Below, one piece after another: positions 35,682 through 45,196 of a stretch of 64,000 nt of DNA; position 1 is the stretch's first letter, and each line of letters starts with the position of its first letter. The notes under the pieces were generated by a model, which searched no databases, was not told where the DNA came from, and was given only the letters and a program-made list of their open reading frames with translations. Position numbers and translations under genes: made by a program. The DNA is taken from the NCBI GenBank assembly GCA_023150615.1, contig JAKLKO010000002.1, positions 296,775 through 360,774 of the forward strand, given 5' to 3'. The stretch is from Phycisphaerae bacterium. GTDB taxonomy: Bacteria > Planctomycetota > Phycisphaerae > UBA1845 > UTPLA1.

Positions 35682-36847
35682 CGCCGACCGGCACCACCGC
35701 GCTGCGCCGGATTCTCGGCCCGATCCGACGCATCGTCGTCAAGGTCGGCAGCGGCGTCATCGCCGACAGCGGTCGGCTTCGCGCGCGGGCGGTCTCCGAT
35801 CTCGCGTACGACGTGTCCGTCCTGCGGCACCGCGGTTACGAAGTGCTCATGGTCGTCTCCGGCGCCGTGGCGGCCGGATACTCCGCGATCGGATTCGGCG
35901 CGCCGCCGAAGTCGGTCGTCGAGCGGCAGGCATCGGCGTCGGTTGGGCAGCACCGACTCATGGCCCTGCTTGCGACCGCATTTTCGCGCCATCGCCTGCA
36001 CGTGGCACAACTGCTCATGTCGGCCGAGGACATCGAGAACCGCCGGCGTTTCCTCAGCGCCCGGCACACGCTGCAAATGCTGATCGCGCGCGGCGTCGTG
36101 CCGATCATCAACGAGAATGACGCGCTGTCGGACGATGAGATCAAGGTCGGCGACAACGATCACCTTGCCGCGCTGGTCACGAGCGTCGCGTCCGCCGACC
36201 TCCTTGTCATCCTCAGCCGCGTCGATGGGCTCCGCAGCAACGGCGGCGGCGGCCCGGTCATTTCGGAGGTCGCGGTCGACGGCGATATCTCCGCACACGT
36301 GTCGACGGACATCAGCGCCACGGGCGTCGGCGGCATGGTCGCGAAAGTCTCCGCGGCGCAGCTCGCCAGTCGCTGGGGCGTGGCCACCATCATCGCGAAC
36401 GGAACGCATCAGGGCGCCCTGCCCCGGATCGTCGAGGGCGAACCCTGCGGCACGATCTTCCTGCCGCGCCGGCGGCGGCTGTCGGAGCGGAAGCGATGGA
36501 TCGCGATCCGAAGCCGCACGCGCGGCTCGATCCGCGTCGATCCCGCGACCGAGCGCAGTCTCCGCGCCGGCCGGGCGAGCCTGCTGCCCATGGGAATCCT
36601 CGCCGTCGATGGCGATTTCCTGATCGGCGCACGGGTCGACCTGTGCGGTGCGAACGGGACCCCGTTCGCCGTCGGCCTGGTGTCGTATTCGGCAGCGGAG
36701 ATCCGACGCCTCCGGGGCCGGCCACGGGATGAGATTCAGCGGGTGCTCGGTTACGAGTACATGAAGGAAATCGTCCACCACGATGATCTGGTGCTCCTGC
36801 ACGACGCCCGACCGCGAACGACGAAGGAGGCGGTATGCAATTCGTAG
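35570..36847 (+). CDS. proB: glutamate 5-kinase
   Basis: ProB phosphorylates glutamate in the first step of proline synthesis. The kinase domain begins RIVVKVGSGVIAD and continues with VVSGAVAAGYSAIGF, VVPIINENDALSDDEIKVGDNDHL and GTGGM-like (ATGVGGMVAKV) motifs. A C-terminal PUA domain follows (about residues 320-405). The ATG at 35570 is the only standard in-frame start before the kinase fold. It adds an unusual Arg-rich leader of about 50 residues, of which the first 37 are encoded inside argH. It overlaps proA by 13 nt. Confidence 0.94.
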   Translation: MGGTDLEIPHKRQRKSGRNAPSRRNASGGTRPRNGGVAPTGTTALRRILGPIRRIVVKVGSGVIADSGRLRARAVSDLAYDVSVLRHRGYEVLMVVSGAVAAGYSAIGFGAPPKSVVERQASASVGQHRLMALLATAFSRHRLHVAQLLMSAEDIENRRRFLSARHTLQMLIARGVVPIINENDALSDDEIKVGDNDHLAALVTSVASADLLVILSRVDGLRSNGGGGPVISEVAVDGDISAHVSTDISATGVGGMVAKVSAAQLASRWGVATIIANGTHQGALPRIVEGEPCGTIFLPRRRRLSERKRWIAIRSRTRGSIRVDPATERSLRAGRASLLPMGILAVDGDFLIGARVDLCGANGTPFAVGLVSYSAAEIRRLRGRPRDEIQRVLGYEYMKEIVHHDDLVLLHDARPRTTKEAVCNS

Positions 36848-38082
36848 CGCAATCGATCGCCGCCCGGGCGCGGGCCGCAAGCGCGGCGCTCACCTTGACG
36901 CCCACGGAAACGAAAAACGCCATCCTGCGAAACCTCGCAGTCCGCATCGAGTCCGGAACTGAGCGGCTCCACGCCGCGAATGAGGCGGACCTCGCCGAGG
37001 CCCGACGCAACGGATTGCCCGAATCGAAGCTGCGCCGACTGGCGCTGTCGGCGGCGGCGGTCCAGCAGATGGCCGACGGCTTGCGGCAGGTGGCCGACCT
37101 GCCCGACCCGGTAGGCCAGGTCACGCGAGACCTGCGCATGCCGAGCGGACTGCACGTTCGGAAGGTGCGCTCGCCGATCGGCGTGATCCTGATGATCTAC
37201 GAGGCGCGGGCCAACGTGACGATCGACGCCTTCGCCCTCTGCTTCAAGTCCGGCAACGCGTGCATTTTGAAGGGTGGCCGCGAGGCCGCACAGTCAAACC
37301 AGGCGCTGCTCTCAATGGCCGTCGCATCGCTCGCGGAGCACGGCGCTCCGATCGACTCCGTCCAGCTGATCACGTCGTCGGACCGCGAGGAGATGAAGGC
37401 GTTGCTGTGTCTCAGCGAGCAGATCGACCTGGTGATCCCGCGCGGTGGTCACGAGCTGATCCGCTTTGTGCACGAGCATTCGCGAATCCCGATGGTGCAG
37501 CACTTCCAAGGCGTTTGCCACATCTTCGTCGATGCGACGGCCGACGTGCCGAAGGCCATCGACATTTGTGTCAGCGCGAAGACGTCCGCGCCGGCCGCGT
37601 GTAATGCCGTCGAGACGCTCCTCGTACACACCGACATCGCGCGACAGTTCGTGCCGACACTGGCCGATCGGATGGCCCACGCGGGCGTCGAGCTCCGCGG
37701 CGATGCAACGGTCTGCCGGCTGGCGCCGAACGCCGTCCCGGCCGCCGACGAGGACTGGGGCCGCGAGTTTCTCGATCTGATCGTCGCGGTCCGTATCGTC
37801 GCGGGCATCGACGAAGCGATCGCTCACGTCCGTCGATACGGTTCGAACCACACGGACGCCATCCTGTCGCGGGATGAGGCGAATCAGCGGAGGTTCATCG
37901 AGCAGGTCCAGTCGTCGTGCACGCTCGTGAACTGTTCGACGCGGTTCAATGACGGCTATCAACTCGGGCTGGGCGCCGAGATCGGCATCAGCACATCGAA
38001 GATCCACGCCTACGGACCGATGGGGCTGGAAGAGCTGACCACGCAGCGCTACGTCGTCGTGGGCGATGGCCAATGCCGGTGA
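36835..38082 (+). CDS. proA: gamma-glutamyl phosphate reductase
   Basis: ProA reduces glutamyl phosphate to the semialdehyde, the second step of proline synthesis. The 415-residue product has the family order: LRMPSGLHVRKVRSPIGVI, ALCFKSGNACILKGGREA, the nucleophile cysteine region ICVSAKTSAPAACNAVETLL and HVRRYGSNHTDAILS. The last part reads LGAEIGISTSKIHAYGPMGLEELTT-like, as expected. The start lies inside the last 13 nt of proB. Its stop (TGA, 38080-38082) abuts directly the stop of the convergent kelch gene (TCA), leaving no intergenic base. Confidence 0.96.
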   Translation: MQFVAQSIAARARAASAALTLTPTETKNAILRNLAVRIESGTERLHAANEADLAEARRNGLPESKLRRLALSAAAVQQMADGLRQVADLPDPVGQVTRDLRMPSGLHVRKVRSPIGVILMIYEARANVTIDAFALCFKSGNACILKGGREAAQSNQALLSMAVASLAEHGAPIDSVQLITSSDREEMKALLCLSEQIDLVIPRGGHELIRFVHEHSRIPMVQHFQGVCHIFVDATADVPKAIDICVSAKTSAPAACNAVETLLVHTDIARQFVPTLADRMAHAGVELRGDATVCRLAPNAVPAADEDWGREFLDLIVAVRIVAGIDEAIAHVRRYGSNHTDAILSRDEANQRRFIEQVQSSCTLVNCSTRFNDGYQLGLGAEIGISTSKIHAYGPMGLEELTTQRYVVVGDGQCR

Positions 38083-39474
38083 TCACGGGCCGAACAGCAC
38101 GTCCGCCATCGCCTGCACGTCCCGGCCGTCGATCGACCCGTCGCCGTTGACGTCCGCACCGCAGCGCTCGGCCGTTGTCGCGCCGGCGGGATCGAGCAGC
38201 ACGTCGACCAGCGACGAAACATCGAACACGTCAACCGAGGAATCGCCGTTCACGTCTCCGGGCTGTGGCTGCTGCGGCACAAAGACCTCGGCCGTCCGGG
38301 TCGGCAGAACCGTGCTGAAGAACGGAACCGCTCCGGCGATCAACAGCACCCGACCGTCGTCCAGCGCGACGGCCGCCGCATCATCCCGAATCTGCGTCAT
38401 GTTCGAGGTAAAGGACCACGCGCCAGTGCCTCCATCGAAGATCGCCGCCGCGTTCAACTCGGTATCGACGCCGCCCGTCTGCGACTCGCCGCCGAAGATC
38501 AGCGCGAAGCGATCGAGCCGCACGAGCTGATGATCCGACACGCCGCTGGGCAGATTCGGCGGCGACGGGACCGAGGTGATCACATCCGCAATCGGGTCGT
38601 ATCGGTAGCTCAGGCCGACCGTATCGCCGCTTGAAACGTCTTGACCGCCGACGATGAAGACCGACCCGTCGTTCATCCGTGCGGCGCGGGGATCATCGAC
38701 GCCCACAGTCAAGACGGCCGTCCGCAGCACGCTGGTTCCCGCGTCGGGATCAAGTAACTCCAGCGTCGCAGGTCCCGTGCCCGCCCCGCCGATCACTAGG
38801 ACGCGATGCTGCCCGGGTCCGGCGTGGTTCGGCAATGACACGGCTGCGTGCGCGACGCGCGTGTGTTGCAACGGACGATCGGCCGACCACGCACTCATCA
38901 TCGCGTCGAACACCTGCCAGCTCGGCCCGCCCGCGACGACCACGCGGCCGTCCGGCAGGACCGTCGCCGAATGATCGGCGCGCGCCACCGTCATTGCGGG
39001 GCCGGGCGATACGACGCCGGTCGCCGGCTGAAAGACCTCCACCGTCGCCGTTGGCGTTCCGGGGCTGCTCCCGGCCGCGCCAACGTGGCCGCCCGTGATG
39101 AGCACGCGCCCGTCGATCAGCAGAGTCTGAGTGTGACTGCTCCTCGCCGTCAGCAGCGTCGGCGTGACGGCCGGACCGCCGCCAGTCGGTACGAACGTCG
39201 CGCTGAACGAATTCGTGGCCGGCTCGAAGAACGAAATGGCATTCAGCGAGATCAGGCTTGCGGGGGAAATCTGCACCCGCAGTCCGCCCGAGACCATGAC
39301 CTGTCCGTTCGCCAGAAGGCCGGCACGGTGAAAGAACCGCTCGATGACGTCATTGCCGACCGGCGTGAACGTCCCGCCGACGATCCCGCCGCGTGCGGAA
39401 GTCGACATCGCAACGGCGAATAGCGCGACGATCAGCGTCCGATGTCGCCTGGGCAAACGGTCCCCCCTTCTCAT
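38083..39474 (-). CDS. secreted kelch-repeat protein with dockerin-type C-terminus
   Basis: The ATG at 39474 begins MRRGDRLPRRHRTLIVALFA, a clear signal peptide; an ATG at 39498 is an alternative. The 463-residue product carries kelch/galactose-oxidase-like blades, for example LLIDGRVLITGGHVG, LPDGRVVVAGGPSWQ, MNDGSVFIVGGQDV and LDDGRVLLIAGA. It ends with two dockerin-type loops, GDVNGDSSVDVFDVSSLVDV and GADVNGDGSIDGRDVQAMADV. It is likely a secreted propeller; the copper ligands of galactose oxidase are not evident. Upstream in the same direction lies the giant subtilase. Confidence 0.8.
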   Translation of the reverse strand: MRRGDRLPRRHRTLIVALFAVAMSTSARGGIVGGTFTPVGNDVIERFFHRAGLLANGQVMVSGGLRVQISPASLISLNAISFFEPATNSFSATFVPTGGGPAVTPTLLTARSSHTQTLLIDGRVLITGGHVGAAGSSPGTPTATVEVFQPATGVVSPGPAMTVARADHSATVLPDGRVVVAGGPSWQVFDAMMSAWSADRPLQHTRVAHAAVSLPNHAGPGQHRVLVIGGAGTGPATLELLDPDAGTSVLRTAVLTVGVDDPRAARMNDGSVFIVGGQDVSSGDTVGLSYRYDPIADVITSVPSPPNLPSGVSDHQLVRLDRFALIFGGESQTGGVDTELNAAAIFDGGTGAWSFTSNMTQIRDDAAAVALDDGRVLLIAGAVPFFSTVLPTRTAEVFVPQQPQPGDVNGDSSVDVFDVSSLVDVLLDPAGATTAERCGADVNGDGSIDGRDVQAMADVLFGP

Positions 39475-39520
39475 CCATCCATCACGACGCAGCGGCATCG
39501 GCCGCCACGGCCATCCGCGA

Positions 39521-42500
39521 TTAGAAATCCGGCAACGCGACGACGTACAGCACGAGATCGCGACCATCGACAACGCCGTTGTCATCGAGATCGCAGATGC
39601 ACCGGTCGACCTCGGCCAAGTTGACCGCAAGCACGACGTCGATGAACTCGGCGATGGACAGCAGCGGCTCGTGCGCCGTGGCCGAGAGGTACGCGGCCTG
39701 GAAGGCCTGCCAGTCGGCGCAATCCACGTCGAGATCCGCGTCCGAGTCTCCCTGCGTGCACGGCGCGACGACCGGCCCGCCACTGCTTCCGGTGTAACAC
39801 GCGCGGAACGCCGCCAGATCGGCATCGTCGATGTCAAAGTCGCCGTCGAAGTCACCGAAGATGGCGACGCTGACGGTCAGCGGCAGTTTCTTCGTGTCCG
39901 TGCGGGCCGATGCATCGCTGAGCCTAAAGATCGGCTTGAACGATCCGGCGACGCCGGGCGTGCCGCTGATGACTCCGGCCGTCGTCATGCTCAGCCCCGG
40001 CGGCAACTGCGACCGCTCCACGTCGAGTGAGTCGGCGTTCGACAGGCTCGGCAGCGCGTTGTAGCTGGACACGACGTAGTTCACGTTGTCGCCCTTCGAG
40101 ACGCCCACCGTTGCCGTCAGGCTGTCGTTCCCGGCGCCGTAATTCAATCGAATGCGCCCGTCGGAATGCAGCGTCGCGGAGAACGTAGCCTGCAGTCCGG
40201 TCGAGCGCACGACCGCGTTCCATCGGAAGGTGACCTGACCCGACACGCTCGTATCGACGAAAATATCGCCGCCGACCTGGTTAGTCTTGAGGTCATCCCA
40301 CAGAACGGCGATGCGGCGATTGGCCGCCAGCAGCGCGACGCTGTTGTTGTAGGTCGATCCGACATACGCACCGAAGTTGATCCACCCGTCAGACGCGACC
40401 TTGACCGCCGTGTAGCTATTGCCCCAGAACGGAAACGCGAACGGCAGCGTGTAGTCGAACACGACGTCGTCGCCCCGCCAGTTCTGCGCAACGCCGACTT
40501 CGGTGAACAAGCTCGCGCCGAGACTCTCCTCGCCATACGTGTCGAGGACGCTCCACGACAGCGGCAGGTCGCCGCCGACCGCCGCCATCGCCACCGGGCC
40601 GTACGGCTGGTTCAGCGCCGCCGTCGGAAGCGCCGTCGTGGCGATTACTGGATCGCCGGTCCCCTGCAGGAGCAGGATGTTGTCGATGGCGATGCCGTCG
40701 TCCGGAATCGGGTTGTTGTCGTACTGCTGGAACCGGATCCGGAACGTGTTCGTGTAGCCGATTCCGGCCGCGGCCGCCGCGTCGTCCAGGTCGATCGTTA
40801 CCGTCTGGTAGTTTGCGGCGCGAACCGACTCCGACTCCCCGTCTCCGTCACCCGACAGCGCCGCCGGATCGTACAGGTTCGCGATGCGGTACCACGTCAT
40901 CCCATCCGCGCTGATTGCAACGCCATCGCCGGCGGCCGAGCCGTTCCAGCTCGCCGGCAACGCGTGCGTTTCGTCGCCGAAGTCCTTCCAGTCGAACTGG
41001 AGGATGACGTTCGACGCGCCTTGGAGGTTTGCGATGAGGGTGAATTCATTCGACGCGTACGTACCCGCGTCACCGGAGTCCATCGTGACGTGGTACGAGC
41101 CAACCGGGCCGTTGTTTCCGGTCACGATGATGTGTCCGGGAATCGTCGAGTTCGAGACCCAGTAGTTGGGCAGCGGCGGCCCCGCTTCGAAGTCCTCCGT
41201 GAACGGGAACGGCGCCGGCTGAAGGACCGTCACCTGGACCGAGGCGACATTCGACGAGAGCATGCCGTCCTCGGCGCGGTAGAGGAACGCGTCGACCGGA
41301 GGCGACGAGAATCCGCCGTTCGGCGTATAGACCACGACCGTGCCGTTGCTCGACAGCGTGTAAGGGACGCTCGCGATCGCGCCGGCGTTCGGATCGCTCA
41401 GCGTCCCGTTTGGCGGCAGCGACGTGATGATCACATCCAGCGCGTCCATGTCCGAGTCGGAAACGTTCAGCGGGATATTGACGGGCTGATTTTGGGCCGT
41501 GGTCGCGGAGACGGCGGCCGCGTACGGCGGCTGGTTCCCCGGCGCCGACCCGATCGCCCAGATGGAGACGTCGTCGATGTTCCAGCCGGAGAAGGTGGTG
41601 TTTGAGTCGGTCGGGCCCATGCCCCAACGGACCAATACGAATGGCTGATTGTCGGCGTATTGCGAGATGTTGTACGACTGCTGGCTCCACGCCGTTTCCT
41701 GCAGGTCCGCGCCCGAATGCGCGAAAACGGTCGACCAGATCGCCCCGTCGGTCGAGACTTCGATCGACGCGTTGTCGTACGCGCCGTTCTCGACGCCGAG
41801 CCAGCGCGCGAACTTCAGCGTCACGCGGTACAGCCCCGTACAGTTGAACGGCTGCATCGTCAGATAGCGCGCCGGGAGGTTGTCAGGATACGCGCCGGCG
41901 AGGTTGTATCCGAAGACGTACGGCCCAGTGAAACCCTGGACCGGATCGCCACCGAGTCCCTGCGGCTGTCCAAAGGCCCACGCGCCCTCGCGCGACCAGC
42001 CGGGATCGCTGTTGAGTGGGAACTGGTAGATCGAGACCGGCGTGCCAATCGTCAACGTCACGATTCCCGTGTTCGAGCTCAGCGTGCCGTCCGTCGCGGT
42101 GTATGTGAACGAGTCCGGTCCCTGGTAGCCGTTCATCGGCGTGTAAAGCACGAACCGCCCGTTCGAGGCCATCGTGTACGGCACGGATGCGATCGCGCCG
42201 GCGTTGGGATCGGTCAGCGTCCCGTGCGCGGGCAGCGATTGAACGACGTACTGGAGCGTGGTTCCGGGATTGGGATCCGACGCAGTCATTCCGACCAGCA
42301 CCGCGACGTTTTCCGCCGTCTCTGCGATCACCTTCGACGCCGCCGGCGGGAGGTTTCCCGCGCCCGCGGCGACGATCCGGACGTCGTCAATAAACCAACC
42401 ATCGCGCTGGTAAGCGCCGTCGGCCTTCAGCCGGAAACGGACCTTGATCGGCTGCCCCGAGAACGGCGTCAGGTCGTAAACGCGAAGCGTCCAGTCGTAA

Positions 42501-44902
42501 TCGCCGCCCGTATCCGGGTCGAGGTATCCGAGAAACTGCTCGTTCGCATCCACCACCTCAAGCGTGCACTTGTCGTAATACGTCTCGAGCAGGCACCAAT
42601 CCCAGTACTCCAGAAACACCGGAGCGACGACGCCCGTCAGGTTGATCAGCGGCGTCTGCAGGTACGCGTCGCATTCGGCGTCGTACGTGAAGACCATGTC
42701 GGTGCCCCAGCACTTGTTGCCGTTGATCGCGCGAACGCCGCGCGTCCCGGCCAGTGGTCCGCTGCCCGCAACGGCCTGCGAGAACGCGGCCAGCGCGCTG
42801 GTCGGCGTACCGCGCGTCCACTCATCGCCGATGCCGCCGTGCGTCCAGCCCGGATCGACGCCCTCGCTGTTGTCGAACAGCAGGTTCGTCGCGTTGCGGA
42901 ACACGTGCGCTTTCGCGCCAAACCCGTACCGATTCGCCGCGCTGCGCGGATACACGCCGTAGAAGAAACCGCCGGACGATGCCCCGACGTCGACATGCGT
43001 TCCGACGATTCCGGTGTAGATCACCTGAACGCCCGGCGCGACGACATCCGTGACGTTGTACGTCGCGCCGTCGGTCGGCCTCCAGGAAAATGGCGTGCTG
43101 GACCGCACCAGCACGCTGCCGGTGTAGTCCGCAATCGGCGTGTCCCACGTCAGCACGATATCGCTGCCGGTCGGCGTCGCCATGATCGACTTGATCCGGT
43201 CCGGCCAGCGAATCCCCGCATGCGCGGCGGTCACGGCCGCGCCCACGTCAGCGCGGCCATAGCCATAACGGTGGCTGTGGCTCGTGATCGGATCGAAGCG
43301 TCCGAAAGGCTCGTCGATACGGACGGCGGTGTGCTGGAGAATCGAGCGAATCTGCGCCGACGTCATCGTCGGGTCCTGCGACGCGATCAGCGCCAGCGCG
43401 CCGGCCGCGATGGGCGTGGCCGCGCTCGTTCCTCCGAAGGCGTTGGTGTAGTCGAGATCGGGAAGCCCGTTGTAGCCGCTCGTGCCGGTGTTATCGACCG
43501 TGGTGATGTCGAGCCACGAAAAGCGAACGCCGTCATCGCCGCGATCATTCGTCGGCGTGGCGATCGCGACTTCCGGTCCGACGTCGCTGAACTCGGTGTG
43601 GAATCCGTTGCTGTTCGTTCCGCCGACCGCCATCACCGTGGAGAGCTGCGCCAGCGCCGAGACGCCGTTGACCGTGTGATCGTTGTTGGCCGCGGCGAAG
43701 AGGATGAGCACGCCCAATCCGTTGCGGCCGGTCGTCGCGACGGAGTTGATCGATGCGACGACGTCGCCGGGTTGGAGCGTCCCGTCCGCGTAACCCCAAC
43801 TGTTGCTGATGACCGCCGCCCCGTCGCTGTCGTCGTTGTCGTTATTGGGATCGCCGGCGAAATAGAATCCGTCCGCGGTCTCGCTGATCGTCGCGCCGAA
43901 GAACTTGACGCCGATCAGCCCGCACTTGGGCGCGACGCCGCGCACGCCGATCGAATTCGCCGCCGCCACGGCCAGCCCGGCGCAACTCGTTCCGTGACGC
44001 TGCCCGCCGGTCGGACTCGGGTCGTTGTCCGGCGGATCAACATCGAGATCGAGGCCGTCCCACCAGTTCGGGAACAGGTCCGGGTGCATCTTCTCGACGC
44101 ATTCGTCGAGGACGGCCACGCGGACTGTCGACAGCCCTTCCGAGTTCGGACCGTTGTCCGAATTCCACGCGACTTCGACGTTGATGTCCGTATTGGCCGC
44201 CGCGCCCTTCGACACATCGCCGTCAAGGTGCCACTGATGGCTGTGATAGAACGGATCGTTGATGACCGGCGGCGTGTACGCCACCTTCGGGATGAAAAAA
44301 TCCGGCTCGGCATGCACGACCAGGTCACGGCGCGCATGGACGGCGTTCGCCACCGACAGCGGGTCGTGCGTCCGGGTGTTACGGACCGTCAGCAGGTACC
44401 GCTGATTCCCGCGACGGCACTTGCGCGCGTCACAGCCCGACTCCGCCGCCAGCTCGCGCACTTGAACCTCGGTCGCCTCCGGCCGAAACGTCGCGATGAC
44501 CCGGTCCGACGGGTAAAGCGGCACGCTGGAGCCGATCGGATATACCAACGGCAGCGCGACCGCGACGCCGTCGCGACCCCGTACCGCGTCGAGCGTCTCG
44601 CCGCGAACGACGAACCACCCGCGCTCTTCGAGCCGGTCTTCCAGCGCGGCGGCCGCGCCATCGAGCGACTCGGGACGAATCCGCGGCGGCAGCGACGACG
44701 GCCGGCCCGCACGATCGAGCGTGGACATGCGAACGATGAACTCATCCGGCGAGACGCGGACATCGCGCCGGCCGTTCGCATCGTGAAAGAACGAGGTTGG
44801 ACCTTTCAGCGTCATCGTTGCGACCGGATTGGCAGCATCGCTCTGTGTCGCGAGCACCGCGGCGAAAGCGGTCGTCAGAATCAGCATTGCGGATCGAATC
44901 AC
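39521..44902 (-). CDS. giant secreted subtilisin-like protease with adhesion domains and dockerin-type tail
   Basis: The GTG at 44902, seven bases after GGAGG, gives 1793 residues beginning with a signal peptide (ILTTAFAAVLATQSDA). A propeptide-like region is followed by an S8 catalytic domain with the Asp in VAVLDECVEKMHPDL (about residue 265), the His in GGQRHGTSCAGLA (about 302), the oxyanion Asn in ISNSWGYAD and the Ser in FGGTSAATPIAAG (about 491). Downstream are jelly-roll-like segments and two repeats with the pattern LP.(H/N)GTL(T/S)DPNAGAIASVPYT (cadherin/Ig-like). Further beta domains follow, and then a C-terminal dockerin-like region with GDFDGDFDIDDADL, QGDSDADLDVDCADW and CDLDDNGVVDGRDL. 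It probably acts outside the cell on protein. Confidence 0.9.
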   Translation of the reverse strand: MIRSAMLILTTAFAAVLATQSDAANPVATMTLKGPTSFFHDANGRRDVRVSPDEFIVRMSTLDRAGRPSSLPPRIRPESLDGAAAALEDRLEERGWFVVRGETLDAVRGRDGVAVALPLVYPIGSSVPLYPSDRVIATFRPEATEVQVRELAAESGCDARKCRRGNQRYLLTVRNTRTHDPLSVANAVHARRDLVVHAEPDFFIPKVAYTPPVINDPFYHSHQWHLDGDVSKGAAANTDINVEVAWNSDNGPNSEGLSTVRVAVLDECVEKMHPDLFPNWWDGLDLDVDPPDNDPSPTGGQRHGTSCAGLAVAAANSIGVRGVAPKCGLIGVKFFGATISETADGFYFAGDPNNDNDDSDGAAVISNSWGYADGTLQPGDVVASINSVATTGRNGLGVLILFAAANNDHTVNGVSALAQLSTVMAVGGTNSNGFHTEFSDVGPEVAIATPTNDRGDDGVRFSWLDITTVDNTGTSGYNGLPDLDYTNAFGGTSAATPIAAGALALIASQDPTMTSAQIRSILQHTAVRIDEPFGRFDPITSHSHRYGYGRADVGAAVTAAHAGIRWPDRIKSIMATPTGSDIVLTWDTPIADYTGSVLVRSSTPFSWRPTDGATYNVTDVVAPGVQVIYTGIVGTHVDVGASSGGFFYGVYPRSAANRYGFGAKAHVFRNATNLLFDNSEGVDPGWTHGGIGDEWTRGTPTSALAAFSQAVAGSGPLAGTRGVRAINGNKCWGTDMVFTYDAECDAYLQTPLINLTGVVAPVFLEYWDWCLLETYYDKCTLEVVDANEQFLGYLDPDTGGDYDWTLRVYDLTPFSGQPIKVRFRLKADGAYQRDGWFIDDVRIVAAGAGNLPPAASKVIAETAENVAVLVGMTASDPNPGTTLQYVVQSLPAHGTLTDPNAGAIASVPYTMASNGRFVLYTPMNGYQGPDSFTYTATDGTLSSNTGIVTLTIGTPVSIYQFPLNSDPGWSREGAWAFGQPQGLGGDPVQGFTGPYVFGYNLAGAYPDNLPARYLTMQPFNCTGLYRVTLKFARWLGVENGAYDNASIEVSTDGAIWSTVFAHSGADLQETAWSQQSYNISQYADNQPFVLVRWGMGPTDSNTTFSGWNIDDVSIWAIGSAPGNQPPYAAAVSATTAQNQPVNIPLNVSDSDMDALDVIITSLPPNGTLSDPNAGAIASVPYTLSSNGTVVVYTPNGGFSSPPVDAFLYRAEDGMLSSNVASVQVTVLQPAPFPFTEDFEAGPPLPNYWVSNSTIPGHIIVTGNNGPVGSYHVTMDSGDAGTYASNEFTLIANLQGASNVILQFDWKDFGDETHALPASWNGSAAGDGVAISADGMTWYRIANLYDPAALSGDGDGESESVRAANYQTVTIDLDDAAAAAGIGYTNTFRIRFQQYDNNPIPDDGIAIDNILLLQGTGDPVIATTALPTAALNQPYGPVAMAAVGGDLPLSWSVLDTYGEESLGASLFTEVGVAQNWRGDDVVFDYTLPFAFPFWGNSYTAVKVASDGWINFGAYVGSTYNNSVALLAANRRIAVLWDDLKTNQVGGDIFVDTSVSGQVTFRWNAVVRSTGLQATFSATLHSDGRIRLNYGAGNDSLTATVGVSKGDNVNYVVSSYNALPSLSNADSLDVERSQLPPGLSMTTAGVISGTPGVAGSFKPIFRLSDASARTDTKKLPLTVSVAIFGDFDGDFDIDDADLAAFRACYTGSSGGPVVAPCTQGDSDADLDVDCADWQAFQAAYLSATAHEPLLSIAEFIDVVLAVNLAEVDRCICDLDDNGVVDGRDLVLYVVALPDF

Positions 44903-45196
44903 TCGAGTCCCTCCGAAAGCGGGCGTGAACCGTGCGCAGCCCAAGCTTGCTCGCCGAAATACAGGCACGGCGGGCAGTGTCGCAGCGACGTTTCGAACCG
45001 GCTCGCCCGCCCTCCAGTCTATCGAATCCGGAAGACCGCTTCAATTCGCGGCCCGCCCGCGCGAAGCCATCGGCGCCCGCGTCGCGCGGTGCGCCTCGCG
45101 CTTCGTACCGTGCCCGAGGGCCCGTCTTCGTTGACTTTTCGACGCGGTTTTGCTCCACTGGTATTAGCCCGCCGGGGAGCGGAAAGGAGCCAACCC
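44903..45196. promoter_or_regulatory. divergent intergenic region between subtilase and PPC/P-domain gene
   Basis: A 294-bp gap between two divergently transcribed secreted-protein genes. It contains Shine-Dalgarno sequences for both (GGAGGG before the subtilase GTG; GGAAAGGAGC before the plus-strand ATG) and a TATTAG hexamer near 45161. No convincing -35/-10 pair, repeat or RNA gene was seen. Confidence 0.4.

Noticed and set aside
41660..45196. N-terminal 1179 residues of the open frame leading into the PPC/P-domain gene
   Set aside because: This part is antisense to the subtilase and is Arg/Asp/Val-rich shadow text; a ribosome site and signal peptide mark the real start at 45197.
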